Positions 7,539 through 64,000 of a DNA stretch of 64,000 bases are shown in pieces; position 1 is the first letter of the stretch, and each line of letters starts with the position of its first letter. A program made the translations under genes and the position numbers. Source of the DNA: Lingula anatina (Eukaryota > Brachiopoda > Lingulata > Lingulida > Lingulidae); contig NW_019775976.1 of the NCBI RefSeq assembly GCF_001039355.2, positions 41,604-105,603 on the forward strand. Reading direction: 5' to 3'. A model generated the notes under the pieces. It was not told where the DNA came from. It was given only the letters and a program-made list of their open reading frames with translations, and did not search any database.

Positions 7539-10458
7539 ATGGCCGAAGCCAATCCTGGTTGTAAAGCATGCTCTGGACCCAAGGGTTGTATGTGCTGTAA
7601 GTGTACTAGCGATGACTGCTGTACTGATGAGGTGAGTAACAATGATGATAATCAAAGTACCTAATTAACGTATATAACAAGCACCCATGACATTATTAGT
7701 TCATGTAAAACCAATCTGATTATATAACATGATATTTTCACAAATTAGCCACTTACTCTTTACTCCTGATATGATTTTAATGAATTTTTATTGATTTTGC
7801 TCATTATCTTGGATAAAATCTTGCTTAATTGTGAAAAAAAATATTTCCAGGGATGTTCAGCAGGTTGTAAAGCATGCTCTGGACCCAAGGGTTGTATGTG
7901 CTGTAAATGTACTAGTGATGACTGCTGCACTGACAAGGTGAGTGATTATAGAATTTTGTTGGTGTTTATAAATGAATGTAGGATTCTTGAGTAAAAAAAA
8001 AAAAAAAAAAAAAAATAAGAAAAAGGGTCTTTCAAGTTTTTTTTTTAGTTTTTAGTCATTTTTTCATTTTTAAAAGAAATGTTCAGAATGATAATTTTTG
8101 ACAGAAAAATTTTTTTTAGATTATTTAGTAGCTAAGAATTTTCAGAAAAAAAAAAGAAAAGAAAGATATTTTTCCATTTTTCCAGGGATGTTCAGCAGGT
8201 TGTAAAGCATGCTCTGGACCCAAGGGTTGTATGTGCTGTAAGTGTACTAGCGACAACTGCTGCACTGATAAGGTGAGTGACTTTAGTAATTGTTGATATT
8301 TATGGGTGATGAGAAAAGCTTCTTTAGTGAAAATAATAAGAAAAAGAAAAAGCATTTTTTAAGATTTTGAAATGTTAAGTCTCTGTCTTCTGCCATATTT
8401 TTATTTTCAAAAGAAATGTTCAAAAATGATAACTTTTGACAAATATACATTTTGTGGGATTTCTTAATGACTACTTTTTTATAATAATTTTATTTTCTTC
8501 CATTTTTGCAGGGATGTTCAGCAGGTTGTAAAGCATGCTCTGGACCCAAGGGTTGTATGTGCTGTAAGTGTACTAGCGATGACTGCTGCACTGATGAGGT
8601 GAGTGATTTTATTTATTAATGTTGTTTATGAATGATGCCAAATTTCTTGAGTGCAAAGAAAAAGACAAAGAAAAGTGACCTTCAAGTTTTTGAAAGATTT
8701 GAACTCTCTCATCAGTTTTATACTCATTTTCTAAAGATAGGTTCAAGGGCAATTATTTGGACTGATATACTTTATGTTAGACTATCTAATGACCACCCAT
8801 TATTCAAAATAAAGATTTTTGCCATTCTTTCCAGGGATGTTCAGCAGGTTGTAAAGCATGCTCTGGACCCAAGGGTTGTATGTGCTGTAAGTGTACCAAT
8901 GATGACTGTTGCACTGACAAAGTAAGTTTTTGTAGAAGTTGTCATTTATAAATGATGGTAGGATTCTTGAGTGAAAATAACAAGAAAAAGTGTCTTTCAA
9001 GTATTGAAGGAGTTTTTAGTTGTCTTCAGTTTATATTTTCATTTTCAAAAGAAATGTTCAGAATGATCACTTTTGACAGAGACACTTTTGTTGGATTATT
9101 TAGTGCCTATACACATTTTCTAAAACAAAAAACAAAAACAAAAAACAAACAAAAAAAAAAGATATTTTGCCATTTTCCAGGGATGCTCAGCAGGTTGTAA
9201 AGCATGCTCTGGACCCAAGGGTTGTATGTGCTGTAAGTGTACTAGTGATGACTGTTGCACTGATGAGGTGAGTGATTTTAGTAATTGTTGTCATTTATAA
9301 ATGATGTCAAGCCCTCTGAGTGTAAATAATAAGAAAAAGAATAAAAAACATCTTTTATGAAAGATTTAGTCTCTGACTTATGCTATATTTTTATTTTCAA
9401 AAGAAATGTCCAAAAATGATAACTTTTGAGAAAGTTTACTTTTTATTGAATTTTTTTAATGGCTCCCCATTTTTCAAAATAAATTTTTGGTTTATTTCCA
9501 GGGATGTTCAGCAGGTTGCAAAGCATGCTCTGGACCCAAGGGTTGTATGTGCTGTAAGTGTACTAGCGATGACTGCTGCACTGATGAGGTGAGTGATTGT
9601 AGAAATTGTTGGTGTTCATCAATGATTTCCGGTTTCTTGAGTGCAAAGAAATGAAAATGACTCCTTGAAAATTTTGAAAGACTGCCTCTGTCTTCTTTTA
9701 TGGTTTCATTATTAAAAAAAACATTAGAACCAGAATGATGGATAAAGTTTTTTGTTATATTATTGCAATTAATTTACCACCTACCCTTTCAAAATAATGG
9801 TGGATCTTTTGCCATTTCTCCAGGGATGTTCAGCAGGTTGCAAATCATGCTCTGGACCCAAGGGTTGTATGTGCTGTAAGTGTACTAGCGACAACTGCTG
9901 CACTGATGAAGTAAGTAATATTGATATTTAAAGTTATCAATTTATAATAAAATAACCACCTATGGAATTGTTAGTTCATTATAAATCTGTCCTCGATTTC
10001 TTTAGATTATCACAGAATTAGCCAGTTTCTTTTTTATGTTGATATGATTTTAATGATTGAATATTAATTTTTTTTTTTGCTCAAATATTTTGATAAAACC
10101 ATGTTTTAATGTGAAAAATTATATTTCCAGGGATGTTCAGCAGGTTGTAAAGCATGCTCTGGACCCAAGGGTTGTATGTGCTGTAAGTGTACTAGCGACA
10201 ACTGCTGCACTGATGAGGTGAGTAATGTATTGGGTCATTGTGACCTACTAGATAAAATAAAGAAAAAAAATATGTCAAAAAAACAAACAAAAAACCTTTG
10301 AATTCCCTATTTAAATTGACAAAGATATGTTCACAATTTTTTATTTCTAACAGTTTTCTCTGTAGTCAACATATTTTGAGAAAATGATCATATTTTTCCA
10401 GGGGTGCCCAGTTGGCTGCAAGAAGTGCTCTGGACCCAAGGGCTGTGTTTGCAAGTAA
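7539..10458 (+). CDS. Multimodular metallothionein gene 3 (281 aa, nine cysteine modules plus cap)
   Basis: The ten coding exons are 7539-7631 (in an exon starting at 7526), 7851-7937, 8186-8272, 8512-8598, 8835-8921, 9181-9267, 9502-9588, 9824-9910, 10131-10217 and 10402-10458. All junctions are GT-AG and phase 0. The start is the ATG in MAEANPGCKACSG, 13 bases after the acceptor. Exon 1 gives a 31-residue module with eight cysteines. Each of the next eight exons gives 29 residues (GCSAGCKACSGPKGCMCC, KCTSDDCCTD, then K or E) with nine cysteines. The last gives the 18-residue cap with five. The total is 281 residues, 85 of them cysteine, with no aromatics. Modules differ by only a few residues (DD/DN, K/E end, one ACS to SCS). 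Nine-cysteine modules typically bind about three divalent metal ions, so a high-capacity Cd/Zn store is plausible but inferred. The lineage-specific subfamily is not recognised. Confidence 0.92.
7851..10217 (+). repeat. Array of eight exon-plus-intron units (about 325 bp each) in metallothionein gene 3
   Basis: The 87-bp exons start at 7851, 8186, 8512, 8835, 9181, 9502, 9824 and 10131, a spacing of 307-346 bp. The introns share diverged blocks, for example variants of aaaagaaatgttca followed by cttttgac at about 8071, 8412, 9046 and 9401. Whole exon-intron units were therefore copied rather than exons alone. Exons are much more alike than introns. Confidence 0.85.
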
Positions 10459-11546
10459 GATTTAGTGCCCTGCTTGCTCTTTATCTCTCATCAAAGGTAT
10501 TATACATTACTACAATGGTGCAGGTTTTTGTTCTGTGTGTATTGACTACATTGCTTGTGCAACAGTGTGATTGAAAAGTGATTTGCTACTGATTTACAGT
10601 GATTGAGAGATTTAAAAATTAGTTTTTTTTTTTTTTTGAGATATTTGGCAGTTTTTTTTTTTTGATACTGCATGTATCAAATATTAGCTTTAACAGTATT
10701 ATTGATATTTACACACCATATCTGAAGTTAGTTTACATGGAGTATTACATACTGGAAAGCTTGTGGAACTATTACAGTGATAAAATGATTTGCTGAAGAT
10801 GGACATTGATTGGGGAAAAATCAATGATTTAATTGAGCTCTGATAATAATTTTGTATAATAACCATCAGTTACACTGGAGAATATGAAAATCAGTTATAC
10901 TGGATAAAATGATGCCTCAAGTTCTTGCAGATTCTTATGCCACTCAAAAGCTTGTTTAACTATTTCTTTAGACAAATGATTCACTAAAGATGAACATTGG
11001 TTGGTAGCTGGATAATTAATTGACTAACAGGAGACTTGGTAATTTTGTAATACTGTCAATCATTTCTCTTGAAAATGTGACATATCTTAAATGTATGTCA
11101 TACTTTAAAAGCTTATGCAACCACCGATATATGATTGAAAAGAAAAATTCATTCCAAGCAAATTGATTAGATAGAAAAGCAAGAGATTAATGGAGACGCT
11201 TCGTTAATTGAATTATTATAATCAGTTTTGTAATTATAATCTGTAAAATGTAACATAGGAGTACATGTAGCTTTAGTTTTCTTGTTTACACTTGCTTATG
11301 GACATAATTATAAACCCATATAATCATATTATTTGCAACAAATAATCAAATTTTGCCAAGTAGAAAAAAAATAATAAATTGTAATTTTTCCATAAAGATT
11401 ATAATTTGAAATTATCCTGAATTTTGAGCAGAATTGTTTGTATTTCAAATTATTAGTTTTCAAAAGTTGTGTAAAATTATCTTGAATGTTGATCAAGACT
11501 GTTAACATTTCTTTTCATTTGTGGACCAAACATTTCTTGAAATAAA
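10459..11546 (+). other. Probable 3' UTR of metallothionein gene 3
   Basis: This AT-rich stretch after the stop has no open frame of note. Candidate AATAAA signals are at 11373-11378 and 11541-11546. The latter is followed by a T-rich stretch and gives a UTR length near that of genes 1 and 2. Confidence 0.4.
11541..11546 (+). terminator. Candidate polyadenylation signal AATAAA, gene 3
   Basis: AATAAA lies within ttgaaataaagttattcc, 1.08 kb after the stop codon. It is supported only by motif and distance. Confidence 0.35.
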
Positions 11547-14500
11547 GTTATTCCAGTTGTTTAAATTACTGTCTTTTTAATTTTACTCTTTTTGTGCACT
11601 TTCCCATCAATTTCTTAACAAACAAACTTAGTAGGTTGGATAAATTCATTTTCTGGTCAAATTATTTAGCTCAGTCTAGTTTTGAAAAAATTCAAAACAA
11701 TTAGGAAATTGATATAAAAGTAATAATTGTATCTTATAAAGATGTTAATTCCTCCTGGCATTACCATTTCTAAATATTTCAAACAAAATCTGATATTTTA
11801 TGAACTTTTTATAAAACAGAAAAATCTGTAAAAGTAGGAATACTCAACAAATTGAATGTGAAATGTTAACCCATTGCTGCTTACTTATTCTTTCAATAAG
11901 GAAAAAAAATCAACACCAAGCTATTTTTAATAAGTAATTTATTTCAAGGCAAATTTGTAATTTCTTACAAATCACATAACAGTTTCTGTCATATAACATA
12001 TCCATATGTGGGGCTTAGTAAAAATGAAGACCTTTGGGAGAGGGCATGATGAGAATAATAATGACAACGATGAGCAAATTCCCCCCCCGAGTTCACTTGT
12101 TTATAGAACTCGATCGAGGGGAAACGGATTACTTAATCTTAATATACATATCTACATTGATCTCTCTGACAGGCCCCGCTATTAAATATACATGTTCAAG
12201 GCTAGGCCATCTATTCTGGCCAGGGCATGGATAAGATATTACACTGTATCTTAGCAACAAAAAATAAAATCATATTGAATGTCATCAGAAAATAAGCCTG
12301 CAGAGCATATATGGAATTTTCCGCACATGAACCTCTTTTAAGAAGTACCACAGACCTATGATGCAGGATAGTGTTTGTACCAAATTGAGGCCCCTGTGCG
12401 GTTAGCGACCGAAGAACAACTAAATCGCTCTCCAAATAGTCAAGAAAGATCACCACATCATACCTCATCTTACATCTTACCTATATAAATCTACTGTTCT
12501 CGTAAAAAAACTCAAATTCAATTCATCCTAACTAGGACGCTGTGAAAAACCATGGCATAATCCAAGCCACAAGCAGCATTGTACAACAAGCAGCTGCTCC
12601 TCACTTGCCTTCATGCCTAGCATATCATATTATGCATTACAAAATCACATTATTTTCTTGCCTATTAATACAATATGCAAAACTCTACATATTTGGCTTA
12701 TACATTGTTAATATTGAAATTGGATATAACAGCAGTCAGTTTCATACAGGCACGTGGGCAAATATACTTTCCTCATACGTCAGGAGAGGGATTGTGTTGG
12801 ATGCACACCTAACACATTCTCCAACATTTCAAATGCTAACCCAATCTTTACTTCCATGCTGCCTGCTACAACTAATTGAAACTGACTGCAAAGCACCATT
12901 TGAAATATACTGGTCCTTGGACCACAATGTTATAGCTGCTTAATTAACCATCCTAATTGGATTAAGGTCAAGGATATGCCAAGGTCAATGGCAACTGATG
13001 AAGTTGACTGATTTATTAGGTTTCTTAAAAGGCAATAAAGCAGATGTTTTGATCATAAGAGAAATTTTCTTGTGCTATTATATAAGTTAACTGCTGTTCT
13101 GAACTTATAACATGCCTTGATCTTACACCCGACCTTGAACTTTGAATTGTTTTTTTTTTTTACATTAAGAGATACTCAACATAAAATTGTGGCATGGAGA
13201 ACTTTTCCTCTTTGTATCGTTTTGCTCATCATTTTGCTAAAATACCACCACTAAATAATTGTATGTGATATGTTATTGCAGATCACTGTGAGTGTGATGC
13301 TTTTTAAAATATATCCTTCATATGACTGACTAGTCTGAACCGTTTTATATTAATTGTTACAGGAAATTTTTATTGGTAATGTTGTGACATATCATAAGGT
13401 GCAATAACTAATAATGTCTAACATCCCTATCTGGTACTACAAAGATCAATGGTCTTCATCAAGGTCATTATCTGACCTTGATATTATCTGACCTTGACCT
13501 TCATCTAAGGTCGAGTGACAATATGAAAACTGCACATGCAATAGGTACTTATTGGATAATTGTCCCCTCATTTCAATACATGAATCATAATAGAAAATAA
13601 ATTGCACATAAAAATTTTGTCATCACCTCTTCTTTGAGGGGACGGCTCCCTAATACTGACCCGATGGCATCAATTTAGCACAGAGGATGGCAACATTTTA
13701 TTCTACTAGTTAATATCATCTAAACACATGGGGTTGATCTGCAAGTAGTTGTATAAGTAGGTACAAATATGGAGGAAATGAAATGTGCCCCTATTGAAGA
13801 TTCAAGACAGAACCAAATCAAAGCTCAATAATTAAAGTAACTATAAAACATACCAATGGTTTTATAACCCAGGCAGGGGAAATCAGCCTGCAAAACTCTT
13901 GCTCATAATATCATTCACGTTTCCCCTAATCTACATATATCACTTATAAAATAATGCCCCATGAATCTTCATAAGATCAAAGTATTTTTTCTTGTAAAAG
14001 TTTTCATTCAGCCTCATTATATACATAATCTTAATAGATGGATGCCCTGTATGGGAATTCAATAGGAGGGACTTAGGTGAGCTAGGTATTTGAATGCACA
14101 GGCGCAGTCCCTGCATCACATGCTTTGCTTTCTCATTTTTAAACTCTGGAGCATTCCATGGAGAACTCAATAACTCCCAAGTTCAGTAATCCATTCGCAT
14201 TCAAAATGTTTATTTGTCCAGGCTGAAAATTACTGGTCTTCTACATTTTGTAAGTGAAATCCAATCCACCAATGGATATCCGAAGTAGCTATCCATCCAA
14301 GACTACCTGGAGTGGGAAAGTATCCATGGATACCTGGTAGGGCAATCCGTGCACGGATACCTAGAGTTGCCATCTATCCACGGATACCTGGATAAGCAAT
14401 TATACAATATGATATTCATCCCAACTCCATTCACCAAGCTATCTGCACCTTTTATAGTCTCCCCTTTTTTCTGTCACGTAATGCTTTGAGCAAAATCACG

Positions 14501-15315
14501 GGGGTCTGTGCCCCAAAGTCGTCCATTGTATCTCGTATAGTTCATGTTCACAGTAACAGATGTACAGCTATATGTGTATATGTTACAATGAAGGATGATG
14601 ATGATGCAGTAAATGGCCATGAATAGAAGCATGCGTAAGATGTTTATAACAGTAGCAGAAAATTGTCACCACAGCAACTGGTTTCCATAGCAGTGGTAAC
14701 CATGGTAACATCATGACCATGTGAACCAACGCTTCCTATGTTCTTTAAAAAGAGCATAGACATCCAAGACACTGTCAGTGGCACACACGTGGCAAAAGTA
14801 AGTGTTTTTTTGCCATATAAACTTTCTAGCTTCTTACATCATTAGAACCTTTCCATCTGGAGAACTATCCACTCTCTTTATAAAAAGAGGTTCAAGGAGC
14901 TGGTGCTCCAACCACGGTCCTGACTTACTTAAGGTGTGATTTGTTGAGTATTCTCAAAACTTTCATATCCATCTGTCCTCTCTTTGTAGGAAATACAGTT
15001 TTTGCATTCCAGAACCAAGTCTGATGGCAAACTGTACCTCGGCTTCCCAATTACCATTCAGATCCATATCAAATGTTCTCTCCTTTGATCAAAGGTCAAA
15101 GAAAATCTACATCCATTCTCATACTTTCTGCCAGGAGTAATCCAATAATCTGCAGTCATACTCCACAGAAATTCTGCAACCTTCTGTATATCTCATGTAA
15201 CTGCTGTGATGACTTAGAATAATGATAAAAATGGCAACTGTGAGCATAGCAAAACTTGATGAAGCTGCCCATAATGGCGGCATTAACAGCAACTCTGGCT
15301 GCAACGATGGCGGGG
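11547..15315 (-). other. Convergent intergenic region and probable 3' UTR of the TSC22 gene
   Basis: No conserved coding exon is seen on either strand. On the - strand this follows the TSC22 stop codon. TTTATT on the + strand (AATAAA on -) at 14209-14214 or 11938-11943 could end the transcript. It contains a degenerate repeat array (14261-14397), AGGTCA-type half-sites at about 12964-13005 and 13458-13512, and an X-box-like GTAACCATGGTAAC at 14696-14709. The UTR boundary is not determinable here. Confidence 0.35.
14261..14397. repeat. Degenerate tandem repeat with small palindromes
   Basis: About five units of 23-31 bp follow the theme atccayggatacctgg. Several units contain their own palindrome: atccatggat, atccgtgcacggat and atccacggat. 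It lies in the presumed 3' UTR of the TSC22 gene, so the transcript could form a series of short hairpins. Confidence 0.7.
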
Positions 15316-59809
<44,494 letters not shown>

Positions 59810-62255
59810 CTACAAGCTCTAGGAAGAATCTTGATATCAAAATCAACAGCAGACTTCTGTTACTGTCAAATACTAAATCTACATAACATTTCAAAGCTGG
59901 GAGGCCTTGAAATATTTCTTGCACATGCAGGATTTCAAATTTTTTTCCTGTTAAATCAATGCCCTCTCTGCCTTCTACAACTTTATACTCTGCAGTATGA
60001 TAGAAGTATAGTCACTGTTGTAAGTTAGCACATAAAACCATCAGTTGGCTTATCTTAACTAGAGCTACTTCAGTTAAGTGCCTCTAAAACAAAAACCGAA
60101 GATTTTTTTTTTTTTTTGGCAGTCATGCAACATGATGCTTTGAGGACAGAAAATATTCCTAACACGTGGAACTTCCTGACCTCTGTTTATAACTTGTGGA
60201 CTTGTTCCCTGTCTTTTATGAAGTGTTATACACTTTCGATATGCAATTGCCGAAGAGACGTGAAACCAGCTGGCTAATTGTTGTAACCCACCAACTAGAA
60301 AACACTGTTATCCTGAGAGGACTCAATAAATCCAAAAGTGTCTCTTCAATAAAGTTTGCTGATAAAGTCTGTCATATGTCCAGTTTTTCTGCTGCAACTC
60401 CAGCACTGCTATCCTGATAAACCTGCATATAACATATGAATATCTAACATATGAATATCAAAAACTCCAAATTTTAAAATAAAATGCTTTGAATGTGTCT
60501 TTCCTGATATGCTTTTACTCTTTGATAAATCGGATTTTATCCTACGATCTTCTCACCAAGTTAACAAAGTTCACACTGCAAAAATCATGTGCAAATGTCA
60601 CGCTGTCATATTTCAAAACAATCACTGTCCTATTTTCAAAACAATTCTTCCTCAAAACTGTTTTCAATCGCCTTGCAGTTAACACATCCGAGATAAGCAT
60701 CCATACAATTTCCCCTTATCCAGATAGATCGATTCTCTCTTTTTTTCCCCCTAAAATTTCTCCTAGCTGATATTTGTGTCTCTATCCTCTCTGTCCCCTT
60801 AAAGAGAACACACACTTAGCAGGATTCAACTTCACCCAAACTTGAGCCAGTCATTTAGATATGTGTATTACACCACATTGTAATTATAACACAAAGCAGT
60901 GCCTTCCATCACTGATAACGCTCTCCCTGATAACAATAATCCCGTCGCTGTCCCCCCCTGTAATTTTACAATCAGTTTCCTCTGGCCACTGCATACATTA
61001 GAGCTATTGTCCTCGAATGTTTACTTTGACCCAAATTCACTGTAAGAGTTCACGACCCTATAAATTGGCGTCTTTTAAGTCATGTACACACAGCAAATTT
61101 TTTTTTCTTGTTCTTCCTGATGAACAGTTTTGGGGATGGGTCTGGTCTGGCCCAGTTTTGATGCCATAATCCGAGGTGTGAAACTAGCATGTGTGTCCTC
61201 CCCAACTGAACTAGTACAGCATTCCAACTGTGAGAGGTAGGATGATATACATATATATACGGCGATTGTTTGTTTAATTCAAACCAAATAAATTGATGAC
61301 ATTCTCCAAAACAAACTTACGTAAGTAACACATGAAAACGCTGATTCAATAGTTCTGAGTAGCAAGTTGGCTTCAAGCCAAAGGTTTCATTTTTGGGATT
61401 AACTAAATGATAAATCTTGAAAACAAAAAAAATTGAGTGAGGAGTTTGAAAATTCCAAGCAATTACCGTATTCACACACACAAACAAACGACCAGAGAAG
61501 GGAAGGGGATAGGAGAGGTCAAAATGCCGATCTTGTTTTTACCCAACACAATACAAGCATCTCTTTGTCACAATACCAGTGTCGGAGAAATAATGACATA
61601 AGACTAGTGTGATGATAGACGGAATTGTACTGAAGTGTTATGCAGGGGACTACCTGTCTGTAAATTAAAGCTGCACTGTTGAATTGCTTAAGGGGTGCAA
61701 AGTACCTGATTTATTCATATAAATCTCCCATTTATTTTAACATACTGACCACTAAGTGCATATTGTAGAATTTCAACGGGGGTTACTAAAGTGCACAGCT
61801 AAAAAATAAATGGGACAAGTACATATGCATTTTTAAAGTGACGAACTAACATTTAGATTTTCTTGCTACAGGTTAAGTTTTTTCTTCTACTGTTTTGTTG
61901 ACTGCATACTGATGAGATATTTGATTAATATAATCCCTTGAACACTCTACACTGCTACCAATTTTCTTAACCTCAAAAATGACAGTTGACATTTCACCGT
62001 TTTTCGTATTCTTAGGTGAAGTACAAAAACAATTTTTATGAATACTTCAAAACTGTTTTTGTCCCAAAAAAGTAATTACCCATAAGCTGTCAACCAGGCA
62101 CTTGACACTGTTACATCTAGTTATTTATTTTGTCATCAGTTAAAAACAAACCAATGGCTGTCATGATTATCTTTAAGAAATTTGGGATGTTAGGAAAATA
62201 AGATACAAGGCAAATGTCACATAAAAACTACCAGCTGGCATCAAACTGGAATATA

Positions 62256-62318
<63 letters not shown>

Positions 62319-63129
62319 AGGGTATAAGAAACCTGTCTCACAGACAAAATTCAAACACCATTTCACTTAAAAGATCTCTGAAAAAAAAAACAAAAAACAA
62401 TAGCCATTTGTAGTGTCATTATGTTTGTTGAATTCGACACAGGAGATTAAAAATAGCAATGAAGTCTGCCATTCTGTGACATTTCAGGTCATGATATCCG
62501 ATACATGGGACTGATCCAATAACTATAAACTTTTTTATAGCTTTGCCTATGGTCACACACAGAGCACGTAGATACAGGGTGTCATATAAGGCAACAACAA
62601 GTATTGAGCAGTACTTGTAATTTGTATGGCTTTTCCAAGAATATAAAACACCAATGAGCCAAATAAAATAACCCTTTAATATTCCGCTATGGTCACATGC
62701 CTTCTCTCCCTTTAAAGGTACCACCTCTTCTCGCCTCAACAACATATAACTAATATAAGCATTTTTCTTTCCCCGTGTCCAGCATATTGTGGTAGAATTG
62801 TCCTCTTCTACTATTTTATATTAGCCAAGTGAAGTGAGGCAATTTCCTTTTGTCCTTGAGCCCCCCCCCCATCCCCCCCTCCTCGCCCACACACATCATC
62901 ATCTGCAACCAGCAAAATCCAGTATTCAATAGTGTTAAAGTAAAACTGTGCAATCAACTTCCTCACATCAAAGGTCTATAGAAACATTCACGGTTTTATA
63001 GTTACTGTGCACTAACTTCTCTCGCTGAAAGCAATCAGAGAAACTGACTAAGTCCCCATTCCCATAATCCTATCTTACTAGCTGGTTCAAATTCCTCTGG
63101 ATTCTCACTAAATTGCATTTATTTTAAGC
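59810..63129 (-). other. Probable TSC22 intron or 5' flank
   Basis: No exon is recognised. It contains an (AAAT)n run (62252-62320). Open frames at 60196-60417 (+) and 62419-62745 (-) have no domain or clear splice partners. The first exon of the long isoform may be past 64,000. Confidence 0.35.
62252..62320. repeat. (AAAT)n microsatellite
   Basis: About 17 uninterrupted tetranucleotide units. Confidence 0.9.
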
Positions 63130-63247
63130 AGCTTAAATGTCTGGCACGCCTCATTGTTACTTAAAGCACTTGGGTAAAGTTGGGAAAACTCTGTGGTCCA
63201 TGTTGTCCATGTCACTTTGCAAGGGGGGCGTGCCAGACAATTAAGCT
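63130..63247. mobile_element. 118-bp inverted-repeat element
   Basis: The arms 63130-63150 (agcttaaatgtctggcacgc and c) and 63227-63247 are inverted copies with one mismatch over 21 bp. There is no coding capacity. It lies 80 bp before MITE copy C and is a different family. Confidence 0.7.
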
Positions 63248-63327
63248 GATTTCACTGACTGTGCAAGTATCCCCGCTGAGATAGATCAATATTGCTATTA
63301 CGATAAGGTTATAGGAAAGCAGTCTAA

Positions 63328-63542
63328 GGCTCTATTCCCATAGATTTTAGATCGATCTATCCCCGCGGGGAGTCTCACTAGATTACTTTCAGATAATCCG
63401 ACTTACATGTCCGTCCCACCTACTAAAATCTGTAAGGGGGTAATTAACTTTCGTGTCCGCCCGGCTGACAGCTATTTAGCGTGAACCCCCAGGGAGTTAG
63501 GTCGATCTAAAGTAGGTCGATCTAATCTATGGAAATGGGGTC
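63328..63542. mobile_element. 215-bp MITE, PIF/Harbinger-like, copy C
   Basis: Same family as 3279-3497 and 38558-38772. It is flanked by TAA at 63325-63327 and 63543-63545. It is almost the same length as copy B. Confidence 0.8.
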
Positions 63543-63876
63543 TAACACACCACCTTGTTTTTCCAACATACTTATATAATCACCATATTTTCCACATTCT
63601 ACTCAATACCAAGACAGATTCACTGTGAACACACCCTAAGATACATCTTGTACAAAGGTGGTTACAAAACTAATCAGCAATGAAAAACCAAAGGCATTCC
63701 GAACAAATCACTGTGCTGTAATTCGGGACAAAAATGATTCTCTAGTTATGTTGCATATGACATAGAGATCATACTTGTTGTCTTGGTAAAGAGCATCCAG
63801 GTGTAACCCGGGAAAGTGAATTGCAGGATCACCAGGTGTAATCCAACATGGGGCCAGTGTAAAGGTTATGGGGAAT

Positions 63877-63879
<3 letters not shown>

Positions 63880-63907
<28 letters not shown>

Positions 63908-64000
63908 AAAAAACTGTCCTTTTTGCCGGGAAAAGGTCCCCTTTGGACCCAAATTTGAACTTGGTACAAAAAAGTTTTATGGTAAAAGGCCTACATTTTT
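63880..64000. mobile_element. Truncated second copy of the 55067-55234 element, reverse orientation
   Basis: A run of about 28 G precedes ctgtcctttttgccgggaaa, then aggtccc and ttatggtaaaaggcc, which match the reverse complement of 55095-55205. The element continues beyond the window. Confidence 0.7.

Noticed and set aside
8632-9592. Longer + strand frames running through metallothionein introns into exons
   Set aside because: They read the exons in the wrong frame (ending in variants of VVKHALDPRVVCAV). The cysteine frame with phase-0 splice junctions is clearly the real one.
12542-12943. 133-codon open frame on the + strand
   Set aside because: It has no recognisable domain, compositional bias or splice context, and it lies in the presumed 3' UTR of the convergent TSC22 gene. 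Chance in AT-rich sequence is likely.
60196-60417. 73-codon frame on the + strand with plausible composition
   Set aside because: There is no domain, no neighbouring exon and no promoter evidence, so it is not reported as a gene.

Overview
The window is animal nuclear DNA: AT-rich, with spliced genes (GT-AG introns), many microsatellites, short inverted-repeat elements and one truncated retroelement. Two gene systems are visible. The metallothioneins have neither the vertebrate nor the classic bivalve cysteine pattern, and the TSC22 protein is generic for animals, so I can only say a bilaterian invertebrate, probably marine. I do not assign a phylum.

Positions 1 to about 11,550 (+ strand) hold a tandem cluster of three metallothionein genes. 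Gene 1 is represented only by its last coding exon (380-436). Gene 2 (3756-4724) is a short gene whose first coding exon is broken by an ambiguous base. Gene 3 (7539-10458) is complete: ten coding exons encode a 281-residue, 85-cysteine protein made of nine near-identical cysteine modules plus a short cap. The segments 1-3755 and 4265-7525 are copies of one duplication unit. Each carries the 3' part of one gene and the promoter, untranslated leader exon and leader intron of the next. Copy 1 has gained a 219-bp MITE and a 249-bp retroelement fragment that copy 2 lacks.

From about 12,000 to at least 59,809 lies a TSC22-family leucine-zipper regulator on the - strand, convergent with the metallothioneins. 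Its final exon (15316-15516) holds the TSC box and zipper and its penultimate exon (42524-42572) the canonical linker ending in DNKIEQAM. Three further 5' exons (49286-49516, 56484-56726, 59651-59809) are inferred from splice sites and matching phase. Three more inferred exons could give alternative N-termini onto the same TSC box: a candidate mutually exclusive microexon (34500-34539), a related exon (36053-36247) and an alternative first exon (24151-24300). The true N-terminus of the long isoform probably lies beyond the right edge.

The rest is intron with microsatellites, homopolymers, at least four short inverted-repeat element families, minisatellites and CTCF-like motifs. No tRNA, rRNA, CRISPR or prokaryotic feature was seen. 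All splice assignments are by eye and no transcript data were available.
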